From assembly GCA_030015575.1 (NCBI GenBank), contig CM057338.1:137107546-137171545 (forward strand): a stretch of 64,000 nucleotides of DNA, in the 5' to 3' direction. Below are positions 21,215 through 33,699 of this stretch, piece after piece (the first letter of the stretch is position 1; each line of letters opens with the position of its first letter). The notes below the pieces were generated by a model. It was not told the DNA's origin, made no database searches, and saw only the letters and a program-made list of their open reading frames with translations. The DNA is from Agapanthus africanus (Eukaryota > Streptophyta > Magnoliopsida > Asparagales > Amaryllidaceae). The position numbers and the translations under genes were made by a program.

Positions 21215-22664
21215 AGCGCTGAGTTTATATTTTTGGACGCTAACGTGGGAAGCACGTGAGGTGCTTTTAAAGATTTACTCTCTATTTATCTTTTGAAAAG
21301 AATGTAAACTTCTGTTAATGGCGTTTTGACCATTGATGATCATCTAGATCTCTGTTTTGAAGATCTGAGATCAAGTTTTTGAGAACTAAGGTCTTATGTT
21401 CTTTATTATAAGAACTTATGTTCTTTATAGGGTTAAACCCTGTTTTCAAAGGAATTAAATTCCCGGAATGTAACTTCCATCTTTTTTTCTTCTTCTTTTT
21501 ATTTCTTTCTTCGGACCTAGTTTTTTTTTCCCTAGATGCTGAGTTCTGAAGAACAAAATCTTCCTGATGAGAATTAATTTCTCAACTTATGGGAGATTTG
21601 TCTTGTAGATCTCAAATCCAGAGAAAAAACTAAGTTGTTTTTGAAGGGTTAAACCCTTATATTTTACATGTACTAAACAAAGAAGATATTTTTAATCTCT
21701 TCTTTTTCTTTATCTAGGGTTTGAAAGGAGAACGAGGCTTTCTTCAACGAGAGAATTAAATTCTCAGTTGCATTTTCTATCTTTTTGTTTGCAAAAATTT
21801 ATGAGGGGGTTCTCTATGAGACTTGAAGTCTCAGATCCTTTATATAGGTAAGACAAACTGTTGATCGGTTTTGAGAAATTCTCTCATTTGAGATATACCA
21901 ATTGATTTAATTAGTCTCAAAGCTTATTTAAGGAATTTTATCCACCGTAGGATTTTTGATCCAGTGATTTCTGTTTTACAGAATATATTTTCTTATTTTT
22001 AATAAGATTAAGGAAATATTTTCCTATATATAGAATTTTATTCTATCTCTTGATTCAAACGGTGATTTTTAATCTAGGGGTTTTCTGTTTAACAGAGCAT
22101 ATCTTCCTTGTTTAGAAAGATTGGGGAAATATATTCCCAAAATAGAATTTAATTCTATCATTGGATTCTTGATCCAACGGCTCTCTGTTTAACAGAAAAT
22201 ATCTTTCTTATTAAGAAAGAGATATTTTACCCTAATAGAATTTAATTCTCATCATATCATTTTTAATCACCATTGGATTTTTAGTGCAACGGCTCTGTTT
22301 AACAGAGAATATCCCCAGATTTTAGGGAAATATTTCCCATGTAGAATTTAATGCTACCCGCTTTAATTTCGGCGCTAACGCTTACGTGCTATACACATGG
22401 GAGCCACTCAAGAATTCAATTCTTACATAAACAGGCATTCACGTTCTTTGCATGCTGGCGCTCATGTGTGTATCATGTAAGGCGCTGCCATATGATTTAA
22501 TCAAGCGTCCACATGCTTTGCTCGCCAGCGCTCATGTGTGTTTGACGTGAGGCGCTGCTATAAGATTTAATCCTATTAGAGTCTGGCGCCGGCACTCACG
22601 TGCATTTCATATGAGGCGTCACCTGATTGTATTTAAACAAAAGATAATTTTTTATGATTGCACA
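21215..22664 (-). repeat. 3' LTR of element R (main piece)
   Basis: Read on the minus strand it starts TGTGCAATC at 22664. It is preceded (22665 upward) by a purine-rich tract homologous to that of A and M. It holds several segments of the GATCCAACGG and TTTAACAGA type also seen in A and M. It also has five or so near-palindromic CACGTG-type units near its start (22370-22620 and 21235-21265). Together with 12412-12563 it is the visible part of an LTR interrupted by the Athila-like element and by A. Confidence 0.7.
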
Positions 22665-23501
22665 AATGCCCTCCACCATTGTTCTCACGTGGCTTGCACA
22701 TGAGTGCAACGGTGTGCAGTTTTAAGCCATCCGATCCGCCTTAGAATACGGGGAATCTGAACTGACCCCCATCCCTTTAAATTGGGCTTCAAGCCCAAGG
22801 CGACTGCTGCGTTTTCATCTCTTATTCTTCCTTGAGAATTTTATTCTCCACTAGAGCTTAGCTATGTTTTCTTAAAGCTTAGTTCTTAATTCTTCTTAGA
22901 TCTACATTGTAGACCCACTCTGCCAAAATTTTCTTGGTAAGAGTCTTCTTCAGCAGATACTTTTAGAACCTCAAACTTATCTTGAAAGATTACTCTATTT
23001 TGATTGCCTAGCTTAGTTTTATCATTAACTTGATTCTGATTTTTGACTGAAAATCTTCTCCCTTTTAAGGATTTTCTTGAAGATTTGATTTAACAGAGAT
23101 TTGCCCTAATAATTTATCATAGAACTTAGTTCTCAATTCAACTTTAGGTCTCCTCTCCCTTAGGGATTTTAACAGAGCCTTACTTTGACAATTTATCACA
23201 GAACATAGTTCTGATCTTTAGATTTTCTCCCCTTTAGAGATTTTCTTGAAATTTTATTTTAACAGAGTTTTTCTCTGATAATTTTAATATCAAATCCTTT
23301 TTTTAGCAGAGCTTGGCTTTGAAAATTCTATTATTATTAAAACCAGCATTAGAGAATATTTTTAGATTTCTCTATTGAACCAATGTTCTAATCATTAATG
23401 AGCCGCTATCTTGATTCTATGGGGCCTACTAGTTTTGGAGTTAGTAGTTTCACCAAATGAACTCGCATCCTTTTGTTGATGGTTCTTTTGTCCTTTTTCA
23501 G
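22665..23501 (+). promoter_or_regulatory. Upstream region and 5'UTR of the small gene in element R
   Basis: This stretch lies between R's purine tract and its small gene. It begins with a region homologous to that around A's purine tract (CACGTGGCTTGCACATGAG). It has diverged copies of the AGAGC palindrome (AGCAGAGCTTGGCTTTG near 23302) and ends in a splice acceptor (CTTTTTCAG, 23501). No TATA box as clear as in A and M was found. Confidence 0.5.
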
Positions 23502-23953
23502 GTAAAATTTTCGGTCACTTGTACGACATCAAAAAGATTGTTTCTTATGAAGAGATTCATATTCAAGGTCGTCTTCAAGGCCAAAAATACACTGCGGCCC
23601 AATGTGACGAGGTGATGCGTCACTTCGAAAATTACAACGGTCGATTGCTCCCCCATCATTCTGCTCTTTTGAAGATTGTCGTTGGATCGATCTGGGAAAC
23701 TCTTCCTGAGCTTGATGAGGCTATGCCGCTCCAGGCAATCGATGATGATGTAGACAATGTGCATTCAGTATATCCGCTGAGTCTGATTTCGAAGAAACGG
23801 AGAGATAATCTCGTCACTATTTTGTATCGTGTCTTCCAACAGAAAGCGATAATATCCTCATACAAAAGGATGGAAGATATCAACGGTGATCTCGAACCTT
23901 GCATTCGGGAGAAGATGTATAAGAAGATGGTCAATGAAGTTAGAAGTGCTTAA
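23502..23953 (+). pseudogene. Homologue of the small antisense protein, in element R
   Basis: The reading frame is collinear with the 168-aa protein at 2582-3088. YDDIRAQGREQNQEFTDAQC corresponds to YEEIHIQGRLQGQKYTAAQC, and LLPRRSALLKVV to LLPHHSALLKIV. LISKKRR is identical and the IFQQ/VFQQ segment is kept. It is antisense to R's retroelement genes, the same relative orientation as in A and M. Unlike there, it lies directly next to the 3' LTR with no PMD gene between. The copy appears decayed at its ends. Function unknown. Confidence 0.7.
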
Positions 23954-25100
23954 CTCAAACTTACCTTTAAATTTGAGAATCCATGTCCGGAATTTAGCGT
24001 TTTACCACTGTAGACCCTGGATGATGTAATAGCGTTTTTTTTGTAATCTTTTCTGAAGTATGAATGAAAAGCCTCTTTCCCTTTCATGTCTGCACTTTTC
24101 TTTTCTTGATTGTCTAGATCTGGCAGGGACTCGTTTATTTACTCATTTCAGAGTTTCTAGTTTATGTACTCATTTCAGAGTGTTTAGTTTATGTACTCAT
24201 TTCGGAGTGTTTTTAGTTTACCTCCATTAGGTTTATAGGCAAACTCACCCTAAAGTTGGATGTAGATAACCTTCATTCTTTTATGACAGGGGACCATTAG
24301 GTTTGTGGTACTAGGTTTAAGTCCATCGTACCGTCGCGTTGGCTGATATATTTCTCGATATGCAGTCTCTTAGGTTGTTGTTCGAGTAGCCCCGCGACTG
24401 TCGTGTCTCTGATTCCTTATGAGGCTAGACAATACGTCTTCAAGTAATCTTCTTTAGGTTGGAATATCTGTATTATCGTCAGAAGGTCAAGCGTTAGGTA
24501 TTTACCGTGGCGGTTTTTACTTGAGGTTAGGCTTAATTTGAAGCCCCGATGAGTTATAACCGCACCTTTCTGGGATGGGATGATCTCTTATGGTCTCTAG
24601 GCATGCCGTCAAGACCCGAAGATAGGAATATACCATCACTTCATTTTTTTTTTTTTGGTGTTGTACCGATTCTTCGTTGAAGTCGGGAAAACATCCATAT
24701 GACCACTAGGCCGTATATATTTCCATCAAAGTCCGGAGCTAGGATTTTGCCGTCACTCCACTTTTGTTTGATTGTTGTGTTCATACCATGCTGGAATGAG
24801 GGGGAACGTCGAGGTAGTTAGGTTGTATGTGTACCGTCTAGACTTAGAGCTAGGATTTTGCCATTACTCCATCCTCGCTTTGACCCATGAGCCTTTTTGA
24901 TAACGTTGCGTCTGTATCCTGCTGGAATGAGAAGAACGTCGAAGTGATCTCTAAGCTACAGATGTTGCCATCGAAATCTGGAGCTATTTTGACGAAGCAT
25001 GGTGGGAAAATATGGTTTCCTTTCTTTCATTTATGCCCATGAATTGTATACAAAAGTTAGTATGGACCCACTTGCAGGGCAGAAATTTTTTATTTCGTTA
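23954..25100. other. Noncoding post-gene region of element R
   Basis: No gene is seen. GTATGAATGAAAA near 24058 matches a sequence just past the small gene in M and may be its polyadenylation region. Three ~30-bp repeats built on TACTCATTTCAGAGT lie at 24140-24235. Two ~115-bp units containing GAGCTAGGATTTTGCC and CTGGAATGAG lie at about 24735-24945. Confidence 0.5.
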
Positions 25101-25104
25101 TATA

Positions 25105-25320
25105 TGTATTTTTTTATTTATTTCCGCGATACTCTATCTTTTCAGCTTTTATATCTCGAAAGTCACGATTGCCCAATCATTTCGGTTATTTTTCGCGGTG
25201 TCCAATTATTTTGGCTATGTCATTTTTTTAAAAACTTTTTACTCGCTATTTTTTATTGCGAGTTGCCCAAACATTTTGGCTGTTTCATATGCATATTTTT
25301 TGCTTGTTGATTTTATTGTG
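25105..25320 (-). repeat. Iteron-like repeats in element R
   Basis: These are minus-strand, diverged copies of the GCCGAAATGATTGGGCA motif seen at 690-930 and 50567-50765, with the same kind of spacers. They show that this block is shared between families. Confidence 0.65.
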
Positions 25321-25439
25321 ATTTAGGAATTTGGCATTTGATACTAATTTTGGCATCAATATCGCTACAACTGGAATGTTGCCAGGAGCGTATCATCATT
25401 TGCCTTTGTTGATTTGGAAAAATATGGCTTAGCAAACAG

Positions 25440-26275
25440 GGTTAGGATCCTATCGACTATGGCTTTTAACTTTACGAGCCGTAAGGGTCTCATAAAGGTA
25501 TTTCTCCCTATGAGTCGTGAGGATGTCATAGGTGTGTTCTCCTTACGAATTGTGGGGATTTCAAAGTGTGTTTTCTCTTGTAAGTCGTAAGGATATTAAA
25601 AGAGTATTTTCTTCTTGTAATTCGAGAGGACTTACAAGTGTCGTTCACCATATGGGGATATTTCTCGCCATTGGTGGAACTCGGTTGGAACATATTTTGT
25701 TCTTGCCCATGGATTATATACAAGATTCGATATCGAACTTCTTGTAGGGCATAAATTTATGGGGTTTTGGTAGCTTAAGGATAGGTTCAGATCCCTGTAA
25801 CTTAAAACTTATGAATTCTATAAACCGTGAGGGTCTTATGGAGGGTATATTCTCCTTACGGGTCGTGAGGACCTCGTAAGTGTATTTTCTCCTTGGAAAC
25901 TGTATGGATTCCTAAGTATGTCTCTACTTTGTGAGTCGTAAGGATCTCACGCAGGTGTTTTTTCTCTACAAAGTCGTGAGGAGTTTGCAAGTGCATCTTT
26001 TTCTTTCTTTTAACGAGTTTGTGCCCTCTCGGGTTTTCACAAGCTAGCCAGTATCCCTGCTGTTTTTACTCACGGCGTCTTTTCGGGTTTTCATCTGTGC
26101 TCATTTCGTTTGTGGACATACCTCTTTTTTTAGGCGTCCCATAAGGTAACGCACCATCAGTTGTAGGCCCTAATCTTTTTCGAAAGACCACATTATGTAG
26201 GACATAGGAGAGGTATGACTTATTTATGCTCGTGGATTGTATACGGCGATTAATATGGGGATCCACTGTAGGGCA
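25440..26275 (-). repeat. Hairpin arrays and covarying motifs in element R
   Basis: This is the inverted counterpart of array I in A and M: two blocks of short hairpins (25440-25650 and 25780-26000), with the ~46-nt covarying motif at 25706-25751 and 26228-26275. The stretch 26020-26130 matches the 155-bp repeats after integrase in M (GAAAACCCGAAAGGG type). Confidence 0.65.
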
Positions 26276-26279
26276 AAAC

Positions 26280-26575
26280 ATGTTAGTTTAAGGACATTTC
26301 GGTCTGTTATTAGTTTAGGAACATTTCGTTCCAGCATTCCCGTGTTTGGGGACGAAGTTTTAGTTTAAGAACTTCTCAGTCCAAAACCAGTTTAAGGAAG
26401 TAGTGGTCTATTATTAGTTTAAGGACTTCTCGGTCCATTATTAGTTTAGGGAAATTTCGGTCCATTATTAGTTTAAGAACATTTTAGTTCAAAACCAGTT
26501 TAAGGACGTAGTGGTCCATTATTAGTTTAGGGACATTTTGGTCCAACATTCCCGTATTTGGGAACAAAATTTTTT
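26280..26575 (-). repeat. ~28-bp GGAC..GTCC repeats in element R
   Basis: About nine units of the type CTAATAATGGACC-GAAATGTCC (minus strand) lie just downstream of the integrase end. This is the same place and repeat type as 49410-49520 in M and as inside the LTRs. Confidence 0.75.
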
Positions 26576-26685
26576 TTGGTACTCCTTTCAGAGTTCTGAC
26601 TCAGGAAGATAGTGAGCGGACAAAAAAGTCGTCATCTATCATTGATCTAAGTCATGAATCTTCAAGCGTAGTACTTTTTGAGGAA

Positions 26686-26940
26686 TCAGCCGTTTATTGG
26701 CCGGAATGGTTTTTCGCTATGCATATCCATGAGGAAGTAGGCTTTACCTTGATAGACTTTGTCTATGATGTACGGACCTTCATAATTTAGCTCGAACTTT
26801 CCCCTCTTTGCACGATTAGGAATCATCGGTCTTTTGATAACCAGCACGAGTTCGCCTTGGAAGAATGTTCTCGGCCTGGTTGTTCTTTCATTTGACCGTG
26901 TCATCCTTGTCTTATTGTAACCACTCTGAAATCCCTATAC
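26686..26940 (-). pseudogene. C-terminal integrase fragment of element R
   Basis: The fragment matches the C-terminal end of M's integrase: TRPRTFFQGELVLVIKRPMI and NYEGPYIIDKVYQ, then RPING. Only the terminal part remains. Similarity to M stops near 26940, where R is cut off by a rearrangement next to copia sequence. Confidence 0.8.
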
Positions 26941-26995
26941 AGAATTATTTGTTTAAATGTATATGTTCATCGCCGAAAGACGCGACCGAGACGTT

Positions 26996-27163
26996 AGTGT
27001 TGGCTATAGTGCCCTCAAGTCAATTATTGGGTCGCAGGCACGTGATTGCAATGATTAAGAGAGGACCTATACTGGTAGAACAGTCTTACTCGAGATAATA
27101 GTATGCTATCTGGTTTGTCTTTATCATCGTGTACATACTTCAGGTGACATTACAGATCACTAT
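26996..27163 (+). mobile_element. Fragment of a Ty1/copia LTR, plus orientation
   Basis: It begins TGTTGGCTATAGTGCC and contains AGTATGCTATCTGG followed by a CTTTATC stretch. This parallels, on the opposite strand, the start of the copia LTR at 27164-29348 (TGTTAGATATATG, then ATATGCTATCTGGTTG). It appears to be the beginning of a related LTR into which the minus-strand copia element inserted. The stretch 26941-26995 is unassigned. Confidence 0.5.
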
Positions 27164-29348
27164 TGTAGGGTTACCTAGCACAACAGCAAGGTTTCGGGAG
27201 GTATCGTCCATGCCAATTTGAAAAAATTTCCGTACTAAAGAACCATAACCCTAGAATCTTAACTAGAGATTTAAACGAAACAACAATGTAAACAACTTTA
27301 CATCTAAGTGAATGAGGAATACAACATTTGTAGACCGGTCCTTCACTTCTAAAGCTACGTGTAGTAGTCCCTTCGCTCCAAGTAGTGACACCCGAACTCT
27401 AGTAAGGGTTCACATGAAGAAATGAACAAACTTGCTCGAAGTTTTCGAGGCCGAAGATGATCTACGTCGAGGAGACTCAAGCTCATGCTAGCTCTTCACT
27501 AATGGTAAATTAGTGAAGCAAACACCATAAACTAAATGGCTAATATAGTAGAGGATGATGATGTAGGAATTTTGCTCATTTTAGATTTATTTTTCTCACA
27601 ATATTTCCTCACTTTTAGAAAAGCAAGCAAGCTTTCACATGAGGAAAAAGAAGATGAAGTGGAGATGAGAATGAAAATCATGATGTGAGAATAGCAATCA
27701 TGGGTGAGTTAGTGTCATACACTAACTCATGTAGAGAATAAACCATGACTAACAATAATGGTTAGGTTAATAAATATCTACAAGTAAAACAAAGTTAGTG
27801 AACTAAGTCAATGGTTAGCAACAAGCTTCTCCAAGCTTCTAGCCATGACATAATTCCACCAATTTATGATTTACTTTGATAAATAAAAACCCTAGGATTA
27901 TCATAAGCATGGTATGAGTCTCATACACCCATATTTCATGTGGTATCAAACATGACACAAAATAATGTACATTAATATATATCACTTATATACTATATGC
28001 ACACAAGTGAGAAAAAGAAATTTTTAATGAGCAAATATTAGTTAATGTAAATTAATATATCACATATATAATTATACATTAAATTATTAAATCAACACTT
28101 GATTTAATAATCCGGCTATATCACATACAACCGACTAATATCAAATGTAACAACTTATTGAATCAACACTTGATCCGATAACCCGGTATAACCGACCGAT
28201 ATCATATATCATGAGAATAGAATGCGGTATCACATACGCGTATTAATCTCGGTCCTGCACATATCACATATGTGCTCCTACTTCGTTTCGCATGAACCAG
28301 GAAATCTCTGTGTAGGACTCTAAAGACTCATCAATACGGCGGCAGTAGGTGATGATCAAATCAAACACCCACAAGCCGCAAACGGTCTGCTAAACATAAC
28401 GGCCATCCGGGTATTGAGCGATCAGAAGATCAACAATCAAGCCTGTTCATATTCCTGCGAATCCAATCAGTAACACTATCATAGAGTCTGGTCTCTTCGT
28501 CTGATATGTCGCATATCACAGCCTAGGGGTGGTAAAAACGTCAGACCCCAATAGCCTGATAAGTCATGCCGATGCAAGATCCATAACGGTTCGAGAAACT
28601 ACTGATAACACTTACCAGTAGATCTCAGCAACTCTGGCCAGGGATTTCCTGTTATGGCCAATCGAGCATAGCGTAACATCAACCCCCAATACCGGGAGAG
28701 ATGAATCCCCTCTTATCACTCATTGCCTCCATGTGACTCGGGAATGTACCCAAAAACCACCGTTTTACACGATCTCTTGAACGTGGTAAGGTGGAAATCA
28801 AAGCACAGTGGGAATCACACAAGACTCTATGACGATCTCGGGTCGACAGACTAACCTGTACCAGTGTCACCAGAGAATTGCTATCTGACGATAGGTATAA
28901 TACCATCTAGGAGTTCTCGGCGAGTCCATTCAGTGTATCCAGTCTCCACTGAGCACCCGTATACCTTCTCTGATGTCAAAAACCAATGAATATGGGATCA
29001 TCCATCGCCCATCATATGGGTCGAGAAGCGTATACGCTAGTCTACTCTGGAATTTCGATGCCCCATCTCGATACTCCCACAATTAGGAACATTTGAAGGA
29101 TGTACTTACTGACTACTATTGCCCCACTAGTATGATCTGCATCATAATCCTGGTAGTCAAGTACTCATCCTAAGGGCTTTATCAACATGTAATAGAGAGA
29201 CAATAAGTGTACATGTTAAGATAAAGAGCAACCAGATAGCATATTATCATGTCGAGCAAGAAAGTCCTCCCTATATATGTCCAAGCATCCACTACAATAT
29301 ACATCGCATCTACAGTAATGGCCTCTAGGGCATACATATATCTAACAA
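27164..29348 (-). repeat. 3' LTR of the copia element (~2.2 kb)
   Basis: On the minus strand it begins TGTTAGATATATGTATGCCC at 29348, right after the purine tract, and probably ends at 27164 (CCCTACA). The start is well supported; the far end is inferred from the TG..CA rule and the change of sequence. There is no gene inside; the stretch is A/T-rich with several CACATA- and ATATCA-rich parts. Confidence 0.65.
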
Positions 29349-29369
29349 TCTCCCTTTTGCACTAAGGCT

Positions 29370-30300
29370 ATTTGTTGCAGTATCTCATACTCAACGTCCT
29401 ATAGACGTCTCTCTAGGGAAAGGCCTTTGTGAGTAGATCCGCCGTGTTATCCTTCGCGTCAACTCCCTGACCTCGATCCCTTGGAGATCAACCATCTCCT
29501 TGATCAGGTGATACTTTCCTCAGAATATGTCTGGATCGCTGATGGGACCAGCGTTCCTAGGCCAAAACCACAACTCTATTGTTGTCACAATAACAGTTAT
29601 TGGACGCTCAATGGTAGGAATCATGTTCATCTCATGAACAAGAAATATCCAGACATCTACTTTGATAGCATCGTTGGTAGCGATGTATCTAGCCTTTATC
29701 GTCTAGTATGCCTCGGTATCTAGCTTGGAACTCTTCCAACATACCGTCCCTGCACTGAGGGTAAAGACGATGCCTGTGACTGACTTTCAGTCGACCTTAT
29801 CACTCTGGAATCTTGAACCAAGAACATTCATTTAGTGTTTCTCAATTACTTAAGAATGTCCTCTACAGCTGTCCAGTGATTCTTCCAAGATCCGATTGAT
29901 TCCTGATCACTACACGTAGTGAGACAGCTACATCTGGTCTGGTATATAACATCGCATACATGATAGAGTCTACTGCCAAAGCATAGGGTATCCCTTGCAC
30001 ACGAGCTCTCTCCAAATCAGTCTTGGAAGACATCTTTTTGGAGAGAGTGATTCCTGAGTAAGTGGGGGAATCACCACGCTTAGAACCTTCCATACTAAAC
30101 CCTTTTATTATGGTGTTAATGTACCTGGATTTGGGACACTCCCAACATCCACTTAGATCTATCACCATAGATCATAATCCATAAGATGTGGAGAATCCTC
30201 GTGATAAGAGGAGCTTGACCGAGTGTAGCATAGGAAACCATTTCCTATCAAGAGTATGTCATCTACGTACAATACATGGAAGACAACCTTACTCTCTACT
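29370..30300 (-). pseudogene. Copia reverse transcriptase and RNase H remnants
   Basis: The catalytic YVDDILLIGN motif is readable near 30235-30270. A MYAMLYTRPDV segment lies near 29920-29960, and an NTADLLTK segment typical of the RNase H end near 29430. The three are in the order expected on the minus strand. Fossil with several breaks. Confidence 0.8.
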
Positions 30301-30759
30301 ACCTTCTTGTATATACAAGGTTCATCTACCTTTTTGATGAAGTCAAACTCTTTTTGAATGCCACATCAAAACAGATGTTCCAACTCTGCGATCCTTGTTT
30401 TAATCCTGATGGACTTAAGCATAGCTTTGAAAGTCTCAACTTTTCCATCTACACCAAGAATCTTCTTAAGATCTATTTACTCCTGATGGGTTTTACCCCT
30501 TTAGATGAAATAATCAAAGTCATACTTTGTTGGTGTACATGAATTCCATCTTTGATTGCATAGCATCCATCTATTTCATAAAGTCTCCACTTGTGATGGC
30601 CTGCTTGAATCTAGTTGGGCAATCATCTACCATGATGCAATCCTTGCTCCCACTGTCACCAAGAAGACCGTAGTATCTCTTAAGTGGATGAGAAACCCTA
30701 CCAGATTCGTAGAGAGGTTGAGGTTCGTTGGAGACTATTGAATCCTTTGGTTCCATAAA

Positions 30760-31790
30760 ATCATTAGCTGTTAGTTTGTCCAGCTGGAACTCCTTCCAGT
30801 TCTACCTCATGTCCACAAATTTTTTCACAAGAAATTCCTTTTCCAAAAAAGTGGCATGCTGAGAAAATAAAACACATTTTTCTCCTCAGTGTGGTAGAAG
30901 ATATACCCTCGCAAATGTTTGGGATATCCAACAAACTTATACAGAACTGACCTTGCCTCGAGCTTGTCCGGATTTTGCTTTTCAACATGGGTCGGACAAC
31001 CCCATATCATAACTCGTTTAAGACATGGTCTCTTTCCATTCCATATCTCATATGGAGTGGTAGGCACTGATTTGGATGGAACCCCATTCAATAGGTATGC
31101 AGCTTCCCAAGTGCATAACCCAAAAGGAAATAGGCAACTCAGCAGTACTCATCATAGAGCGCGCCATATCTCATAGGATGCGATACCTCCGTCCCGATAC
31201 ACCGTTGTGTTATGATGTACTCAAAGGAGTAAGCCGAGAGATAATCCCATTCTCCTTTTATAAAATCCAGGAACTCCATGCCCAAGTATTCGCCTCCTCG
31301 ATCTCATCGAAGGACTTAATACTTGTACCCGTCTGGTTATTAACTTGAAGCTTATATTCCATGAATTTCTCAAAAGTTTCAGACTTGTGTTTCAACAGGA
31401 ATATATGTCCGAATCCTGAGAGAAGATTAGTGAATATAATGAAGTACGAAGAACCAACCTTGGCATTTGTAGGCATAGGACCGTATACATCATCATGTAT
31501 GCGTCCTAAGAGTTCAATAACTCTTTCTCTGATTCGAGTTAGCGGAGTATTGGTCACTTTACCTTTGTGACAAGACTGGCAAGTATCATAAGATGAAAAT
31601 TCGAATAGATTCTCATATTCATCCTTATGTAACTTAGTTGGTCATGTCGCATTGATATGACCTAGTCTACAATGCCACAAGAAGGATTCGTTCATTTCTA
31701 AACTATTCCTCTTGTGTGTTCGGTATACTTTGAACTGTGGTTTGATTTAGAACGTATATGCCATTATATAACGTGCATGATCCAATTAAC
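30760..31790 (-). pseudogene. Copia gag-pre-integrase and integrase remnants
   Basis: Minus-strand readings include an LWHCRLGHI zinc-binding segment near 31650-31680 and a LGRIHDDVYGPM core segment near 31480-31520. VPTTPYEIWNGKRP and a VGYPKHLRGY stretch typical of the copia integrase C-terminal part lie at 30890-31060. Fossil with several breaks. Confidence 0.8.
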
Positions 31791-31795
31791 TCTTG

Positions 31796-33519
31796 ATTCA
31801 GGAAACTCTTCATTGGAGTCTTCTTCTAGCTCCTCCAGAATCCCAGCCGCTTTTACAGGGAAGAACCCCTTCAATTGAATTAGAGTCATTTCCTTTTGTT
31901 CATAGTCTTCAAGAGAATCGATATATTTTTGAATGGTCGATCTCCCTGCAGACTCCTTTTCTCGTCGAGCTGCACTTTTCTTCTTCTTGAGCTTTTTGGA
32001 TTTTAAGCCTGATTGAGCCGAATTGGCAGCTGGAATGGTAGGCCTCTTCTGCCCTTCCCATTCTGTTCTGGGCTCTTTCCGAAGTAACTTTAGCATCTTC
32101 TTCATCTTATTAGATATGTGCGTACTCCACGGAGGCTGTGGTGAGTCAGTTTCATTTCTCAGGGCAGCGGGTTCAGCTGCTCCCAGAAGGCTTCAGCTTC
32201 TGTCTGTATAAAGTTGGTGGTTGCAACTTGATTGTTCACCAACACACTCTTGGACAGCTCTATCTCTCCAGCCTTGTACTGCTTCTCGAATTAGTCTTTG
32301 AAGATATAGCAATCCTTGATCGCGTGGCTCACTGCTTTGTGGTATGGGCAATACAGGGGATTGTCGGTCATTTTTGCTTCATGCCGTCTCTTCGACTCCG
32401 GCAATTGTAGACCATTGTTCAAGGCATCTTTGAATATCATGCGGACCTTGTCCATTCTGAAAGAGTAAACCTTGTTTTTTTCACCTCTAGGGAAGGCTCT
32501 TCTCCTCCCAGCAATGTCTTTCGAGAACGGTTGGTTTTGGAATCGCCTGCCTTTCGCTTGTCTTCATTGTCGGACACATTGAAGACATTGGTACTGCTGG
32601 AATTCCCGCTTCTACGGTTGTCATCCCTCTTGCTTTTCCAAGTCTTGTCTCTCGGAGAGTTTAGGATAGACTCTTGCTTCGAGCGTTTCAGCATTTGGAC
32701 TTTCTTGATTAGCTCCTGAAACGTCTTGAGGACTGCTATACATAAGAATGGGACCTTCCAATTGCTGAGGTTCCCAATGAGAAGGCTGACGGACTGGTCC
32801 TGCTCCAGTGGTGGTTCACACTTGACCGTGAGATTATGCCATCGGGCGATAAAGTCGGTGTTTCTTTCATTCTTCCCCGGCTTGGTCCTCACAAGATCAG
32901 CAATGGAGATTTTATCACTGACACTCATGAACCTTTACCGAAACAGAGACTCCATTTCGGTAAAGGTAATGACGGACCCGTCTGGTATACTCGCGTACCA
33001 GTCGAAAGCAACATCAGTCAGGCTATTGACAAACTGACGAAGAAGGAGCGCATCATTGCCCCCTGTATTTCCGCACGACGCTTTAAAATGGACGACATGC
33101 TGATTTGCATTTTCCGTCCCGTCAAATCTTCCGAATTTAGGAATGACGTAACCGTTACGGAACTCGATCAGATCGTACTGTGCGGGATATGGCCGCCCAC
33201 TACTGCCAATTTCTTTCTGAGCTTCGGCTTCAGCTACCAATGTTATAACCTTGCTAGTGACCAAATCCATTATCCGATCTTGTTTTAGCGGGATAGTGTT
33301 GTCTGGGGCTAAGGCGTCCCCAGAAGCGGAATGTGGCCGGCTTTCGTGCGGCTCGCCCAATCTTGGACCCAAAATGACAGGCATCGATTGCTTCGGGTTG
33401 TCATCACCCTGCTTAGGAATAGAGACGTGTGCTTGATTGAGAGGCGCCCGAGCAATTTGAACCGTAAGCTGCATCACAACATTCGTCAGGTCGTTGATTT
33501 TGGAGTAAAGCTTAGCCAT
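31796..33519 (-). pseudogene. Gag of element D, broken
   Basis: The capsid part reads GYVIPKFGRFDGTENANQHV and LLLRQFVNSLTDVAFDWY, parallel to M's GYTIPKFHVYKGTGNPHQHV and LLLRQFVGSLSDTAFEWY. A nucleocapsid-like basic region with runs of lysine and a segment equivalent to M's QIDALEEYNQK (here YIDSLEDYEQK) follow toward 31796. A few breaks are present. Confidence 0.8.
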
Positions 33520-33699
33520 TTCTTTATCTTTGCTCCTGAGCTGTTTTCGAAGCTTTTGAAGTAGCTCTTGCTCTGCGGTCCTGGGGAGGAAAGTCGGCTC
33601 TTCCTCGCTGTCCGAGCTTGACTCTACATAGACTGAGAGGTCTTTCTGCCTATCGGCTTCATCGAGAGGGTTTTCCTCATCCGGTGGAGGCGGCTGATC

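Larger units (their letters stand above)
27164..31795 (-). mobile_element. Ty1/copia retrotransposon, 5'-truncated
   Basis: Read on the minus strand, the element runs from a gag-pre-integrase remnant (31795) through integrase, reverse transcriptase and RNase H to its purine tract (AAAAGGGAGAT, about 29349-29360) and 3' LTR. Gag, protease and the 5' LTR are missing. At about 31790-31800 the sequence passes straight into the gag of element D, a rearrangement junction rather than an LTR end. The coding part is broken in many places; an old fossil. Confidence 0.85.

Noticed and set aside
27540-29100. Possible host gene in the A/T-rich stretch
   Set aside because: No frame longer than about 75 codons. 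The region is bounded by the copia purine tract and LTR start and reads as LTR sequence.
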